Assembly (NCBI GenBank): GCA_964430755.1
Contig: CAYSFT010000004.1
Location: 5,391 to 69,390 of the forward strand
Source: Flemingiibacterium sp964430755
GTDB lineage: Bacteria > Bacillota > Clostridia > Oscillospirales > CAG-272
Direction of reading: 5' to 3'
DNA: 64,000 bases
The position numbers and the translations under genes are program-made. The notes beneath the pieces are model-generated. The model saw only the letters and a list, made by a program, of their open reading frames with translations, made no database searches and was not told the origin of the DNA. Shown here piece after piece: positions 27,602 to 36,432 of the stretch; positions within the stretch are counted from its first letter, which is position 1; each line of letters begins with the position of its first letter.

Positions 27602-28297
27602 TTAAATCAAATCGAGCAGGGAATACCCATACTCGCTAAAATTGTCGATAAATTCGATGTCCGTTTTTTTTCGGATGTACTGAAATGCTTCGCGCAAAAG
27701 AGGCGGACGGTGCTTTACGCTGTGACAGTCGGAACCGATCATGTGTATTTTACCGCTTACAAGAAAGGCTGCTGCGCGCCGTCTTGAGGTGAATTCGGTG
27801 AAGACGCTTGCGTTCACCTGCATCAGTATGCCGGCTTCGTAAAGCTTACTCCACGTTTGCTCGGTCTGGAGGTTCAAATATCGGTCAATATGTGCAAGAA
27901 TGAGTTTGACGTTTCCTGCTGACTGAATTGATATAAGCTCGCGCACGGTGTAATCCGTCCACCGTTCCGTCGGCATTTCAAGCAAAAGCAGTCTGCCGCC
28001 TTCAATACAGAGCCTGCTGAGTTCCGGGAGCTTTCCGATCCCTGCATAGTAGCGCACTTCTGCTCCGAGGAGTATTTTCGGCGCGTTTTCGGGGAGCAAG
28101 GCGAGGAGACTTTCATATGATTTCCTGCGGCGCTCCAGAAAGTCGTTAACCGATTCGTCGTTGGCATAGAAATGCGGTGTTGCTACCACTGTGTCGATAT
28201 CCTGCTCGGCTAACATACCGATCAGCGTCAGACTTTCGTCTTTGTCCTTGCTTCCGTCGTCAATTCCCGGAAGAATGTGCGTGTGCCAGTCTATCAT
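27602..28297 (-). CDS. CpsB/CapC-type PHP tyrosine-protein phosphatase
   Basis: A 231-residue PHP-domain protein beginning MIDWHTHILPGIDDGSKD, with His5 and His7 as metal ligands, and further ligands in VVATPHF, LGAEVRY, LAHIDRYL and IGSDCHS. CpsB/YwqE-type enzymes use manganese to dephosphorylate the autophosphorylated tyrosine tail of the CpsD kinase, whose gene precedes it with a four-base overlap. That sets the cycle controlling polymer length and output. No redundancy with the membrane phosphatase at 6852-8228 is implied, as the folds differ. Confidence 0.92.
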   Translation of the reverse strand: MIDWHTHILPGIDDGSKDKDESLTLIGMLAEQDIDTVVATPHFYANDESVNDFLERRRKSYESLLALLPENAPKILLGAEVRYYAGIGKLPELSRLCIEGGRLLLLEMPTERWTDYTVRELISIQSAGNVKLILAHIDRYLNLQTEQTWSKLYEAGILMQVNASVFTEFTSRRRAAAFLVSGKIHMIGSDCHSVKHRPPLLREAFQYIRKKTDIEFIDNFSEYGYSLLDLI

Positions 28298-29061
28298 GAC
28301 TTTTTCTCTTTGGGAGTGCTCGAATAGTAACGGTAATACTTGTAGTATTTATAGCGTTTATACTTGCTGTAAGAGCCGCTTCCGGTTTTTGTTTCGTTCA
28401 TGACGCAACCGAGCACCTTTACGTTTGAGAGCTTTAACTGTCTGAAGCAGTGCTCAAGCTCCTTTTTCTCGGTGTATTCCTCTCTGACAACGACGACCAT
28501 TCCAGTGATGTAATTCGAGATTGCAACCGCATCGGAGACGATGTTTACGGGCGGCAGGTCAACGATAATATAGTCGAAATGCTCCTTGAGGGTGTTAAGT
28601 GCCGCTTCCATTCTCTTTGAGCCGAGCAGCTCAGAGGGATTCGGAGGAATATCGCCTGAGGGAATTATGTACCATGTGTTCAGCATTTGGGACTGATAGT
28701 CGGACAGCTGCAGCGGAATCTTGTTCATGAGCACGTCTGTAAGTCCCGGCGAGCTTGGAATATCCATTTTCTTTGCAACGGACGGGATTCGCAGGTCACC
28801 GTCGATAAGCAGGACCTTACTTCCTTTTTCGGCGAGAACATATGAAAGGTTTACTGCCGTTGTTGACTTGCCCTCTCCCCTCATCGCGCTCGTTACGCCG
28901 ATTACGGGACATTTTTCGCCCTCGGGAAGTGTGAAGTCGAGGTTGGCACGGATCAGCTTATACTGCTCTGTTGCTGTGAACTCAAGGTTTTTATGAAGTG
29001 TTTTCTTGTTTTCACTTTGAAACGGGAAATTCGAGAGGTGTTTTTTCTTTGTCATTTTCAT
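28294..29061 (-). CDS. CpsD/CapB-type autophosphorylating tyrosine kinase
   Basis: A 255-residue BY-kinase. Walker A is SAMRGEGKSTTAV (about 58-70), Walker A' LLIDGDLRIP (about 84-93), and Walker B IIVDLPPV. The C-terminal 29 residues carry nine tyrosines in YKYYKYYRYY-like pattern, the autophosphorylation tail. It needs the membrane protein encoded just upstream as activator; the two genes overlap by four bases. The phosphatase follows with another four-base overlap. Confidence 0.93.
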   Translation of the reverse strand: MKMTKKKHLSNFPFQSENKKTLHKNLEFTATEQYKLIRANLDFTLPEGEKCPVIGVTSAMRGEGKSTTAVNLSYVLAEKGSKVLLIDGDLRIPSVAKKMDIPSSPGLTDVLMNKIPLQLSDYQSQMLNTWYIIPSGDIPPNPSELLGSKRMEAALNTLKEHFDYIIVDLPPVNIVSDAVAISNYITGMVVVVREEYTEKKELEHCFRQLKLSNVKVLGCVMNETKTGSGSYSKYKRYKYYKYYRYYSSTPKEKKS

Positions 29062-29843
29062 ACTGCATCACCCCTTGTGGTGTCGTTCTTTTTGCTTTTC
29101 TGTGAATAGTAATAGTTGTATTTTTTGCCGCCGGTGTTCAGAAGGTCGGGCACCTTTCCGAGAATCGGATATTCGTAGTTGTTGAGTATGTAATCCTCAT
29201 CGTGGACTGTGCCGTCGAGCAGAGCCATGACAATAATCACAACTATGCTTAAAAAGATTCCGAGCATCAGTCCGATTGCCGTATATTTTGTGATACTCGG
29301 CGCAACCTTTTCAAGCTCGGGAATTGCCGAGTCAACAACCTCCATCGAGGCACCGTCAATGATCTCCGAAATTCGCATCGGGAGAACCTCGGCGATCGTG
29401 TTCGCAATTTTTGCGGATTCATACGGATCCTCTGTCGTAACGGTGACGCGCATGATTTCGGTTTCGTTTGAGGGTGCATATGCAAGCATACTTGAGAGCT
29501 GCTTATATGTGTAATCAACATCTGCCTTTTCGATGATGCGCTCGAGTGTACTGCGGCTATCGAGGATGTCACCGTATGTACGTACAAGACTCTGTGCCGC
29601 AGTCAGCTCGGATGAGCTGATACTGAAGCTCGTATTTCCGAGGGAAAAGGAAGTGTTGTTGACATAGAGCTTTATTGATGAAGAATATGTCGGCGCGATG
29701 GCGAATGCTGAAACGGCAAAGCCTATCACCGCCGCAAGAAAGCCCGAAAGGGCAACAAGCCATGCTCTGCGCCATAAGGTTTTTAGGACATGAAGAATAT
29801 CTATTGTATAATATTCTTTGGTGGTTGTTTCTTGTTTTTCCAT
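29058..29843 (-). CDS. CpsC/Wzz-type chain-length regulator and kinase activator
   Basis: A 261-residue protein with two membrane helices (about 28-50 and 185-207) around an extracellular domain, the Wzz layout. It starts with YTIDILHVLKTLWRRAWLVAL and has a cytoplasmic C-terminus that in this protein also holds a short tyrosine cluster (KYNYYYSQK). In Gram-positives this protein activates the separate kinase and influences polymer length. It is the first gene of the capsule run; AAGGAG stands about eight bases before the ATG and a promoter lies about 100 bases upstream. Confidence 0.92.
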   Translation of the reverse strand: MEKQETTTKEYYTIDILHVLKTLWRRAWLVALSGFLAAVIGFAVSAFAIAPTYSSSIKLYVNNTSFSLGNTSFSISSSELTAAQSLVRTYGDILDSRSTLERIIEKADVDYTYKQLSSMLAYAPSNETEIMRVTVTTEDPYESAKIANTIAEVLPMRISEIIDGASMEVVDSAIPELEKVAPSITKYTAIGLMLGIFLSIVVIIVMALLDGTVHDEDYILNNYEYPILGKVPDLLNTGGKKYNYYYSQKSKKNDTTRGDAV

Positions 29844-29945
29844 GAATTTCTGCGCTCCTTAGCTGTTTGTGCCATTGTTGATTCGTGATGATTTTAGGAA
29901 GCCTATTTATCCCCAAAATGGGCATAAATACAAGTCTCCCTTATA

Positions 29946-29974
29946 ATTATATCACAGTTGGAATAAAAAAACAA
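29946..29974 (-). promoter_or_regulatory. Predicted sigma-A promoter of the capsule operon
   Basis: On the minus strand TTGTTT (29969-29974) and TATAAT (29946-29951) are 17 bases apart; the -10 is preceded by TGTGA. This would start the transcript about 95 bases before the first capsule gene. The -35 is weak. Confidence 0.55.
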
Positions 29975-30068
29975 CCTACCAATTGAACAAAATGGTGTAT
30001 TATCTCGGGCGGCAATTTTGTGCAATTGTGGAAAACACACAAAAACAAGTCGATTTTGGGCGTGTTTT

Positions 30069-30097
30069 GAAAGCGTTTTTGAAGCCGCTTTCTTTTT
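30069..30097 (+). terminator. Orphan terminator-like hairpin
   Basis: GAAAGCG (30069-30075) pairs with CGCTTTC (30086-30092), followed by TTTTT. No plus-strand coding gene lies upstream for more than 4 kb, so it may end a small RNA or antisense transcript. Confidence 0.45.
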
Positions 30098-30350
30098 GCA
30101 TTTCTGCTGAAGATCGTGTACGCTCAACGGTGTCGAAATATATATATAAGGTTGAATAAGATAATACCCTGACGCGTGAACCGTTTTCGGAGTTAAAAAT
30201 GCAGCAGGGGATATTTATTCTCTTAAGCGGAGAAGCCGAAGTTGGTTTTTTCGAGTGGCGTATAGCTTTTTGCGGGTGAATTTATACCGGTTACAAATAT
30301 TATGGTCGGGCGGTAAAACTTTTTGGCGAAAATGTACATGAATAAAGGGG

Positions 30351-30379
30351 TTGCATTTGTGCGAAAAATTTGGTATAAT
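30351..30379 (+). promoter_or_regulatory. Sigma-A promoter of the large hydrolase-like gene
   Basis: TTGCAT (30351-30356) and a perfect TATAAT (30374-30379) are separated by 17 bases. Transcription would start near 30386, leaving a leader of about 148 bases. Confidence 0.75.
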
Positions 30380-30409
30380 AAAGTTGTAAATTTATATAAG
30401 TAAAATAGT

Positions 30410-30533
30410 CCCATTTGCCGACGTGAATTGTGTCGGCAGCTTAATTAACATAATATGTTATGCCGGGAGGTGTTATAAGGTATTGTCATAAGGCATAACG
30501 CATTATATAAATTTTTTATAGGAGAAAGAAGAA
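30410..30533 (+). promoter_or_regulatory. Structured 5' leader
   Basis: Two hairpins lie between promoter and gene: TGCCGAC pairs with GTCGGCA (about 30416-30440), and GTTATGCC pairs with GGCATAAC (about 30457-30500). The ribosome site AGGAGAAAG precedes the ATG at 30534. The folds do not match a riboswitch class I can name, but they could control expression. Confidence 0.4.
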
Positions 30534-33500
30534 ATGAAGAAAAAACGACTCTTATCACTTTTGCTTGCGGTGGTGCTTGCAGTATCGACTTTTACTATAA
30601 GTGGTGCGTCATCGGCATCGAGTAATCTTCTCGAAAATGCAGTCTGGTGCGCAAACGGCAACAGCATCAGCTTTACACAAGAAGCAGACAATGCTTTCGG
30701 CATCACCGAGTATATCCACGTTGAATCAGGCGGTATAACAAACACTGACGGTGTGATCACAGGCGGCGACGGATTCTATTACAAAGATTCTTCCAAGTCT
30801 TATGTGGCAGGAACATACAGAGTCTCGTTCTACGTTCGCTCGCAGAGCATAAAGAATGAGACACGTAACCCTGCGCTCCGTCTTGCTGTACACACAACAG
30901 GCGGCATAAAGGAAATCACATCCGGCTATGCAGACAGCTACACGTTCACCAGAACAACCGGCAACACTACAACCAGAGCCGCCGAAATAACCGAGGAATG
31001 GGCATACAAGAGCTACGACATTGCCCTCGATGCGGCTGACAACCTTTACTTCAGACTCTGGACCTTCTGGGATGCAGAGGACGGCGTATCGTTTGATATA
31101 GCGAAGCTTTCGTTTGTAAATCTTGCAACGGGTGAAGAGCTTATCGGAAACGGTGCTCTTTCAAAACAGGACGGTAATCAGATAAGCGTTCCCGCGGTTG
31201 AGAGCGTAAAGGAATATTACAGAACAGACGACGCTGCTTCTGCGTCTTCCGCTGCCACGCTCGATGCAGGCAGATATACCGTTACAGGTTATTTCCGGCT
31301 TTCTGAGATCGACATGAGTGCAGAAGCACGCACCGGAAATGTTACCGTTTCCGCACTTTCAGACGGAACTGCTGTCGGTTCTGCAGAGCTTGAACTCACA
31401 AACGCATGGCAGCAGCTCAGTGTTACTTTTGGTGTGGGATCCGATGCTGATGCAATCAGCCTTACTCTGCCTGCGTCTGTTGATTTTTATGGCATTAAAC
31501 TCGAGCCCGTTGAATGGATTCCGCCGCTCTCAATCACTGCAGAGACGAACGAGAACGATCTTCTCGGAAACGGTGACTTCGACACCGCCGGAGTTATCTC
31601 ATCGAACTGGGACGCAAACGGGCAGTACATGGAGCAGATGTTCGACGAAAACGGCGGATATCTCCAAATGATGGATATAACCACCGCATATGCCGGCTTT
31701 GACTATACTCCATCTTCCACCATTGATGCCGGAACATATAAGTTCACCGGATATTTCCGTACTGCACACGTAGGGCAGATCGCGCTTCTGCAGCTTCTTT
31801 TCTACTATGAAGACGGAACATTCATGAACGGAAACCCGAGAATATATGCCACAAATGAATGGATCAAAGCTGAATTTTACATAACGCTCACAAAGACGCT
31901 CGACTTTATAAGAGTACGAGGCGGTCCATTCGATCAATGTATTCAGGAATACTGCATTGACCAGTGGACAATGGAGACTATTGATCCTTCAGAAATTCCG
32001 TCAGGATACACAAACGTCGTCGGTGACAGCATGGGACTTACTTATGCCGAATATGCGGCGGCAAGCTTTCAGACAATGCCCGAGGCAAAGTCTATCAAGG
32101 AATATGATCCCGAGCTTGAGGCGCAGTATGAGGTTGACGGCATCATCATTAACCACGACTGCACAAACTTTCTTTCGCAAATAGGCAGCAAGGGCTGGAC
32201 CGCAGATGATATTATCGACTATGCGCTTCAGTTTGAGGGTACACATGTCACCGACTATATGATCAACGTATACTCGCTTGGTATGCTCGTATACCCATCC
32301 GAGGAATTTGAAGATTATGACGATAAATACCACATGACCGAGCAAAACGGTCAGGCGGTTGACTTCAAGGACCTCTCATACATCAAAGCGGCACATATGC
32401 TTCACGATGTATACGGAACCGACTATGTCGGTCTTTGGTGCGAAACCTTCCCGACTATCGGCATCAATCCGTGGCTTTCCTTCCGTATGAACGACGTTCA
32501 TTACCTTACACAATCGCTCACCACAGGAACGCCGCACGCGATTATTGCGCAGTTCTATTTCGACAAGCCCGAGCTTTCACGTGTAAAGCATCATCCGTTT
32601 ACGGCATATATGGACTATTCGCTTGACTATCAGTACCGTGAAACCCGCGATTATATGCTTCGCGCTATTAACGATTCGCTCAGTCGTTACGACTGTTATG
32701 GCATTGAGCTTGACTTCCAGCGTGAGCTCCGTCTCTTTGGCATCGGTGCCGAAAACAGGGGACTTGACATACTTAACGAATTTATGCGTGAGGTTGACGA
32801 TCTTATAGCCGTTTATGAGGAAAAGTACGGTCACGAGATCAAAACCTGTGTCCGCGTCGGCTCGACTATTGAGACAAATTTCGATTTCGGTCTTGACGTT
32901 ATAACATGGGCAGCGGAGGGTGTTATTGATCTTGTCATCCCGACAGGACGCTATGAGTCGTCTGACTTTGATACTCCTGTAACAGTCTGGTCGTCCGTCA
33001 TGAAGCCTTACGGAGTGGAGGTTGCTCCCTGTATTGAGCAGAACATAAGAACTTATGCTTCGGATGCCGAGCACTCAACCAGAACATTTACGCTCTCAAC
33101 CGGATTTGCGGCAAACGCATTCTCGCAGGGCGCGGACAAAATTGCGCTTTACAACTATTTCCTTGGCTCCACAGATCTCGGAGCAAACAAGAAGACTTTG
33201 AATTCTGATATTTATCCTATTATCAGCGGAGCAGGAGCATGGAGTCTTCTCACCACCATCGGCTCATATGAAAAGCTGATGACACGCGACCGCAGATGTA
33301 TCATGGGCTATAATGATACAACGCAGATCTGGTACAAAAGCTTCTCGCAGCTGCCTTTGAAGGTGACCAAAGGAACTCCTGCATATGTTCGCGTACCGGT
33401 TGGCGATGTTCCGGCGGACGCAACGCTCACCTTCAAGATTTCCACCAATGTTGCGGCTCTCATAGATGATCCTCCGGTGGTATATGTAAACTCCGAGCCT

Positions 33501-33674
33501 TGCGAATTTGTCGGAACAGAAAGATGTAAGGGCGGATTCACAGACGATAAGCTTCTCTGTTACGAGATTCCTGCGGCGGCTCATCACGGCACATACATGA
33601 CCGCAGAGATTGACTCTGATGATTACGCATTCACGGCAGCGTATGTTGAAGTTTATGTAGATATGGCAGACTAA
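30534..33674 (+). CDS. Large exported three-module CBM plus glycoside-hydrolase-like protein
   Basis: A 1046-residue paralogue of the proteins at 1308 and 3620. The signal peptide is MKKKRLLSLLLAVVLAVSTF. Two beta-sandwich modules follow (about 35-180 and 190-325), then a CBM4/9-like module (about 335-480, ENDLLGNGDFD to YCIDQWTM). The TIM-barrel-like domain starts with VDGIIINHDCTNF near 532 and has NPWLSFRMND and GIELDFQRE (near 724). A C-terminal beta domain closes it. Identity with the 1308 protein is high through the CBM, barrel and tail, so one arose by duplication. The extra N-terminal modules suggest binding to an insoluble or larger substrate. The glycosidase role is inferred; the acid Glu/Asp in GIELD are the best catalytic candidates. 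It ends in its own terminator. Confidence 0.8.
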   Translation: MKKKRLLSLLLAVVLAVSTFTISGASSASSNLLENAVWCANGNSISFTQEADNAFGITEYIHVESGGITNTDGVITGGDGFYYKDSSKSYVAGTYRVSFYVRSQSIKNETRNPALRLAVHTTGGIKEITSGYADSYTFTRTTGNTTTRAAEITEEWAYKSYDIALDAADNLYFRLWTFWDAEDGVSFDIAKLSFVNLATGEELIGNGALSKQDGNQISVPAVESVKEYYRTDDAASASSAATLDAGRYTVTGYFRLSEIDMSAEARTGNVTVSALSDGTAVGSAELELTNAWQQLSVTFGVGSDADAISLTLPASVDFYGIKLEPVEWIPPLSITAETNENDLLGNGDFDTAGVISSNWDANGQYMEQMFDENGGYLQMMDITTAYAGFDYTPSSTIDAGTYKFTGYFRTAHVGQIALLQLLFYYEDGTFMNGNPRIYATNEWIKAEFYITLTKTLDFIRVRGGPFDQCIQEYCIDQWTMETIDPSEIPSGYTNVVGDSMGLTYAEYAAASFQTMPEAKSIKEYDPELEAQYEVDGIIINHDCTNFLSQIGSKGWTADDIIDYALQFEGTHVTDYMINVYSLGMLVYPSEEFEDYDDKYHMTEQNGQAVDFKDLSYIKAAHMLHDVYGTDYVGLWCETFPTIGINPWLSFRMNDVHYLTQSLTTGTPHAIIAQFYFDKPELSRVKHHPFTAYMDYSLDYQYRETRDYMLRAINDSLSRYDCYGIELDFQRELRLFGIGAENRGLDILNEFMREVDDLIAVYEEKYGHEIKTCVRVGSTIETNFDFGLDVITWAAEGVIDLVIPTGRYESSDFDTPVTVWSSVMKPYGVEVAPCIEQNIRTYASDAEHSTRTFTLSTGFAANAFSQGADKIALYNYFLGSTDLGANKKTLNSDIYPIISGAGAWSLLTTIGSYEKLMTRDRRCIMGYNDTTQIWYKSFSQLPLKVTKGTPAYVRVPVGDVPADATLTFKISTNVAALIDDPPVVYVNSEPCEFVGTERCKGGFTDDKLLCYEIPAAAHHGTYMTAEIDSDDYAFTAAYVEVYVDMAD

Positions 33675-33681
33675 TATTAAC

Positions 33682-33716
33682 CAGCACGGGGCTTTAACGG
33701 CTCCGTGCTGTTTTTT
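33682..33716 (+). terminator. Terminator after the large hydrolase-like gene
   Basis: CAGCACGG (33682-33689) pairs with CCGTGCTG (33703-33710), followed by TTTTTT. It is nearly the same hairpin as at 3565-3594, so the paralogous copies share their 3' flank as well as coding sequence. Confidence 0.88.
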
Positions 33717-33722
33717 GTAAAC

Positions 33723-33759
33723 AAAAAAGATCATCCACTCATATAGCGAGCAGATGATC
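33723..33759 (-). terminator. Terminator after the ROK-like gene
   Basis: GATCATC (33729-33735) pairs with GATGATC (33753-33759). On the minus strand the stem is followed by six T's. It ends the NagA/ROK-like transcript, back to back with the plus-strand terminator. Confidence 0.8.
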
Positions 33760-33773
33760 CTTATTTTTACTAA

Positions 33774-35159
33774 TTACTTTATAAAGGGAAGACTTGCAGC
33801 GGCGATAGACTGACCTACGCGGCGGCTGCTTTCATCGGGAAGATGAATTGTGATCTTCTCGGCAAGCTCCGGAAATTCTCCCTTGAGAACCTTCTCGGCG
33901 GTCTTGTGAAGAATGCTTCCGCCCTCACCGGAGGATACACGGCCCATAAGGAGAACGTGCTTGATATCATAGAACAGAGCGTAATAAGCAACAGCATAAC
34001 CGAAGTAAACGCCGATTGTTTCGTAAATCTTTGCGGCTCGCTCGTCGCCCTGTGCCATAAGTCCCTGTACAGCCTTGAGCTTTTCAGCGGGAGATGCACT
34101 CTCGTCAAGCTCGATTCCGGCAGCAGGAGCTAACTTGATTACGGAATCCTGGGAGAAATACTTAACGCCGCAGCCGTAGTCGCCGGACCACTCGTCAACC
34201 ATAGCGTCCTTGTTATAGTCAGCGGGAACGAATGCAAGCTCGTTGAGCCAACCTGTGATATTGCCGTTGCCGTCAACGTATCCGCCGGCTTCACTTGTAC
34301 CCATTGCAACGCCGAGAACGTTATTGTCATCAAGATCCATAGCACCTGCAAGAGCGGTAACGTCACCGTCGTTAGCAACCTCGATCGGCACATCGCCGAG
34401 TTCTTTTGCAATGTCTGTATAAATATTCTTAACAACCTTTTCAAATGCCTCGGGATTCTCATTCTTTACCTTGAGGAAAAGGGACGATGTCATAATGCGG
34501 TTGCCGATAACGACACCTGCTGTGGAAACGCCGATACCGTCAACTCTGGGCATCTTGGATGCGGCTGTCTTCATAGCGTCCATGATTCCATCGTAATGAT
34601 ACTTAGGATCGTTCTGGAGCTTGGGGAACCAAACAACCTCCTCGGAATATGTAGCTTCACCCTCAACAACCGAGCTCACCTTGCGGTCGCTTCCGCCTGC
34701 ATCAAATCCGATACGGCAGCCGTTGAGATGACGTCCGACGGGAGATGCGGACTCGTTTGTTACGGGAGCTTTATCAAAAGGAACATGAACAACCTCGAAG
34801 TCGGCCTCGTAAACGCCTGACATGAAGTCACGGTCAAAGTCACGGTAACCGCCAACAGCGTAATCAGCCTTGATCTTGTCTGCAATCAGCTTTGAACCTG
34901 CGATAATTACTCTGTAACCGCCGCGAGTCCAGAGAAGCGTTTTAACAATTCTTTCAACGAATTCGTAGTTTTCTTCATCGTGGCCGGTTCCGTCCTTGAA
35001 AACCTCGATGGTGTAAACAGAGGTCAGTCCTCCGTTTCGCTCAAGACCGATAGTGAGCTTTTCGCCGCCTGCAGCCTTAACTGCAGCTTCGAAATCACGG
35101 TAAACAACAGCCATCGGCATAAAGCCGGGATCAAGCGGAGCATTAAATTTAAGATTCAT
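33774..35159 (-). CDS. ROK-like protein with unusual N-terminal extension
   Basis: A 461-residue protein whose second part (about 145-455) matches the ROK sugar-kinase fold: GFDAGGSDRKVS is the phosphate-1 loop, GVSTAGVV and EVANDGDVTALAGA the sugar site, and LGVAMGTSEAGG the adenosine-side loop. The first about 140 residues are an added domain. The usual zinc motif CXCGXXGCXE is absent, so kinase activity is uncertain; it may be a sugar sensor or a diverged kinase. It overlaps the nagA 3' end by 11 bases, which points to N-acetylglucosamine or a related amino sugar as substrate or ligand. Confidence 0.8.
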   Translation of the reverse strand: MNLKFNAPLDPGFMPMAVVYRDFEAAVKAAGGEKLTIGLERNGGLTSVYTIEVFKDGTGHDEENYEFVERIVKTLLWTRGGYRVIIAGSKLIADKIKADYAVGGYRDFDRDFMSGVYEADFEVVHVPFDKAPVTNESASPVGRHLNGCRIGFDAGGSDRKVSSVVEGEATYSEEVVWFPKLQNDPKYHYDGIMDAMKTAASKMPRVDGIGVSTAGVVIGNRIMTSSLFLKVKNENPEAFEKVVKNIYTDIAKELGDVPIEVANDGDVTALAGAMDLDDNNVLGVAMGTSEAGGYVDGNGNITGWLNELAFVPADYNKDAMVDEWSGDYGCGVKYFSQDSVIKLAPAAGIELDESASPAEKLKAVQGLMAQGDERAAKIYETIGVYFGYAVAYYALFYDIKHVLLMGRVSSGEGGSILHKTAEKVLKGEFPELAEKITIHLPDESSRRVGQSIAAASLPFIK

Positions 35160-36300
35160 AAATAGTACGTCCTTTCTTGATGGTTTTTATAATATTGATG
35201 TTTTCATCGGCAATGATTATGTCTGCATCCTTTCCGGCTTCAAGTGAACCGATGCGGTCGTCACAGTGAATAGCCGATGCAGGGTTAAGCGATGCCATTT
35301 TGAATACTTCCCAAACAGGCAGGGCGGTGTGATCAAGAACATTCTTAACAGCACAGTTGAGCCTCAGGACACTGCCTGCGATAGTACCGTCAGCGAGACG
35401 GCATTCGATGCCTTTAAGGAAGATGGGCTGTCCGCCAAGGTCATATTCACCGTCGGGCATACCGCCGGCACGGGTACAGTCTGTGATGAGAACCATCTTA
35501 TCGCCCTTAGCCTTTGCGATAATGCTGTAAAGTCCGGGATTGATATGGAAGGTGTCGGCGATAACCTCGGTCGAAACACCCTCGGACGCGAGTGCCGCAC
35601 CGACAACACCGGGGTTGCGGTGGGCAAGGGCAGACATAGCGTTAAAGAGATGTGTTGCGTGAGAAACGCCGTCCTTGACTGCGCTCATTGCCTCGTCGAA
35701 GGTTGCATCCGTATGTCCCATGGAAACGAGGACATTCGATTCTGCTGCCAGCTTTTTTATACATTTGTGATCCTTGTCCATTTCCGGCGCAAGGGTTACG
35801 GATGTGATAATATCGGCGTTTTCAAGAATGAAATCAGCATCGGGAACAAGAATATTCTCCTCTGCCTGTGCGCCTTTCTTTGAGGGATTGATGAACGGGC
35901 CCTCAGCGTGTACACCGATGATCTCGGCGCCGTCCCAGGTCTTGCTTTCCTCCTTGAGGCTGCGTACCGCGTTGAGAGCGGCGATGATCTCGTCCTTGGC
36001 AACGGTCATGGTGGTGGGCAGAAAAGCGGTGACACCGTTCTTTGCAACGCCGTAAGCCATCTTCTTTATACCCTCGGGCTTTGCATCACAGGTGTCTTCA
36101 CCAAGATAACCGTGAATGTGGATATCGACAAGTCCCGGCGCAACATAATTTCCGGCAGCGTCGATAACCTTGGCGTCTGCAGGTGGTGTGTCAACGATTC
36201 CGTGAATCTTTCCGGTCTCGCTGTCAAACGCGAGCGCTTTACCGCAAATAATAGAATCCGGGAGAACAATTTTTCCATTAATAATGTATGTCAATTCCAT
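35149..36300 (-). CDS. nagA: N-acetylglucosamine-6-phosphate deacetylase
   Basis: The 383-residue length is typical of NagA. Motifs are VDIHIHGYLGED (metal His pair), GVHAEGPFINPSKKGA, SMGHTDATFDEA, HLFNAMSALAHRNPG and the catalytic Asp in LITDCTRAGG. It converts GlcNAc-6-phosphate to glucosamine-6-phosphate and acetate in the cytoplasm, feeding peptidoglycan recycling or glycolysis. AAAGGAG stands eight bases before the ATG. It shares a transcript with the ROK-like gene. No nagB is in the window. Confidence 0.95.
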   Translation of the reverse strand: MELTYIINGKIVLPDSIICGKALAFDSETGKIHGIVDTPPADAKVIDAAGNYVAPGLVDIHIHGYLGEDTCDAKPEGIKKMAYGVAKNGVTAFLPTTMTVAKDEIIAALNAVRSLKEESKTWDGAEIIGVHAEGPFINPSKKGAQAEENILVPDADFILENADIITSVTLAPEMDKDHKCIKKLAAESNVLVSMGHTDATFDEAMSAVKDGVSHATHLFNAMSALAHRNPGVVGAALASEGVSTEVIADTFHINPGLYSIIAKAKGDKMVLITDCTRAGGMPDGEYDLGGQPIFLKGIECRLADGTIAGSVLRLNCAVKNVLDHTALPVWEVFKMASLNPASAIHCDDRIGSLEAGKDADIIIADENINIIKTIKKGRTIYES

Positions 36301-36339
36301 AATAATTACTCCTTTCGCAAAAAAATTACCTCACTATAT

Positions 36340-36369
36340 AGTTTATCACAACTTTTGAGAAAAATCAAG
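36340..36369 (-). promoter_or_regulatory. Predicted nagA promoter
   Basis: TTGATT (36364-36369) and TAAACT (36340-36345) on the minus strand are 18 bases apart. The boxes are moderate matches. An alternative TATAGT lies a few bases downstream. Confidence 0.4.
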
Positions 36370-36432
36370 AGTTTTCACAAAACTTATTTAGTGTTTTATG
36401 GGTTATTTTTTGCGATATATTGGAAGGAGAAA

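Larger units (their letters stand above)
29844..30533. other. 690-bp divergent intergenic region
   Basis: This separates the capsule operon (leftward) from the large hydrolase-like gene (rightward). It holds a promoter for each direction, a plus-strand terminator-like hairpin at 30069-30097 that belongs to no recognised gene, and a structured leader at 30386-30533. Short frames inside lack ribosome sites and domain content. It is AT-rich between 29930 and 30380. Confidence 0.7.
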
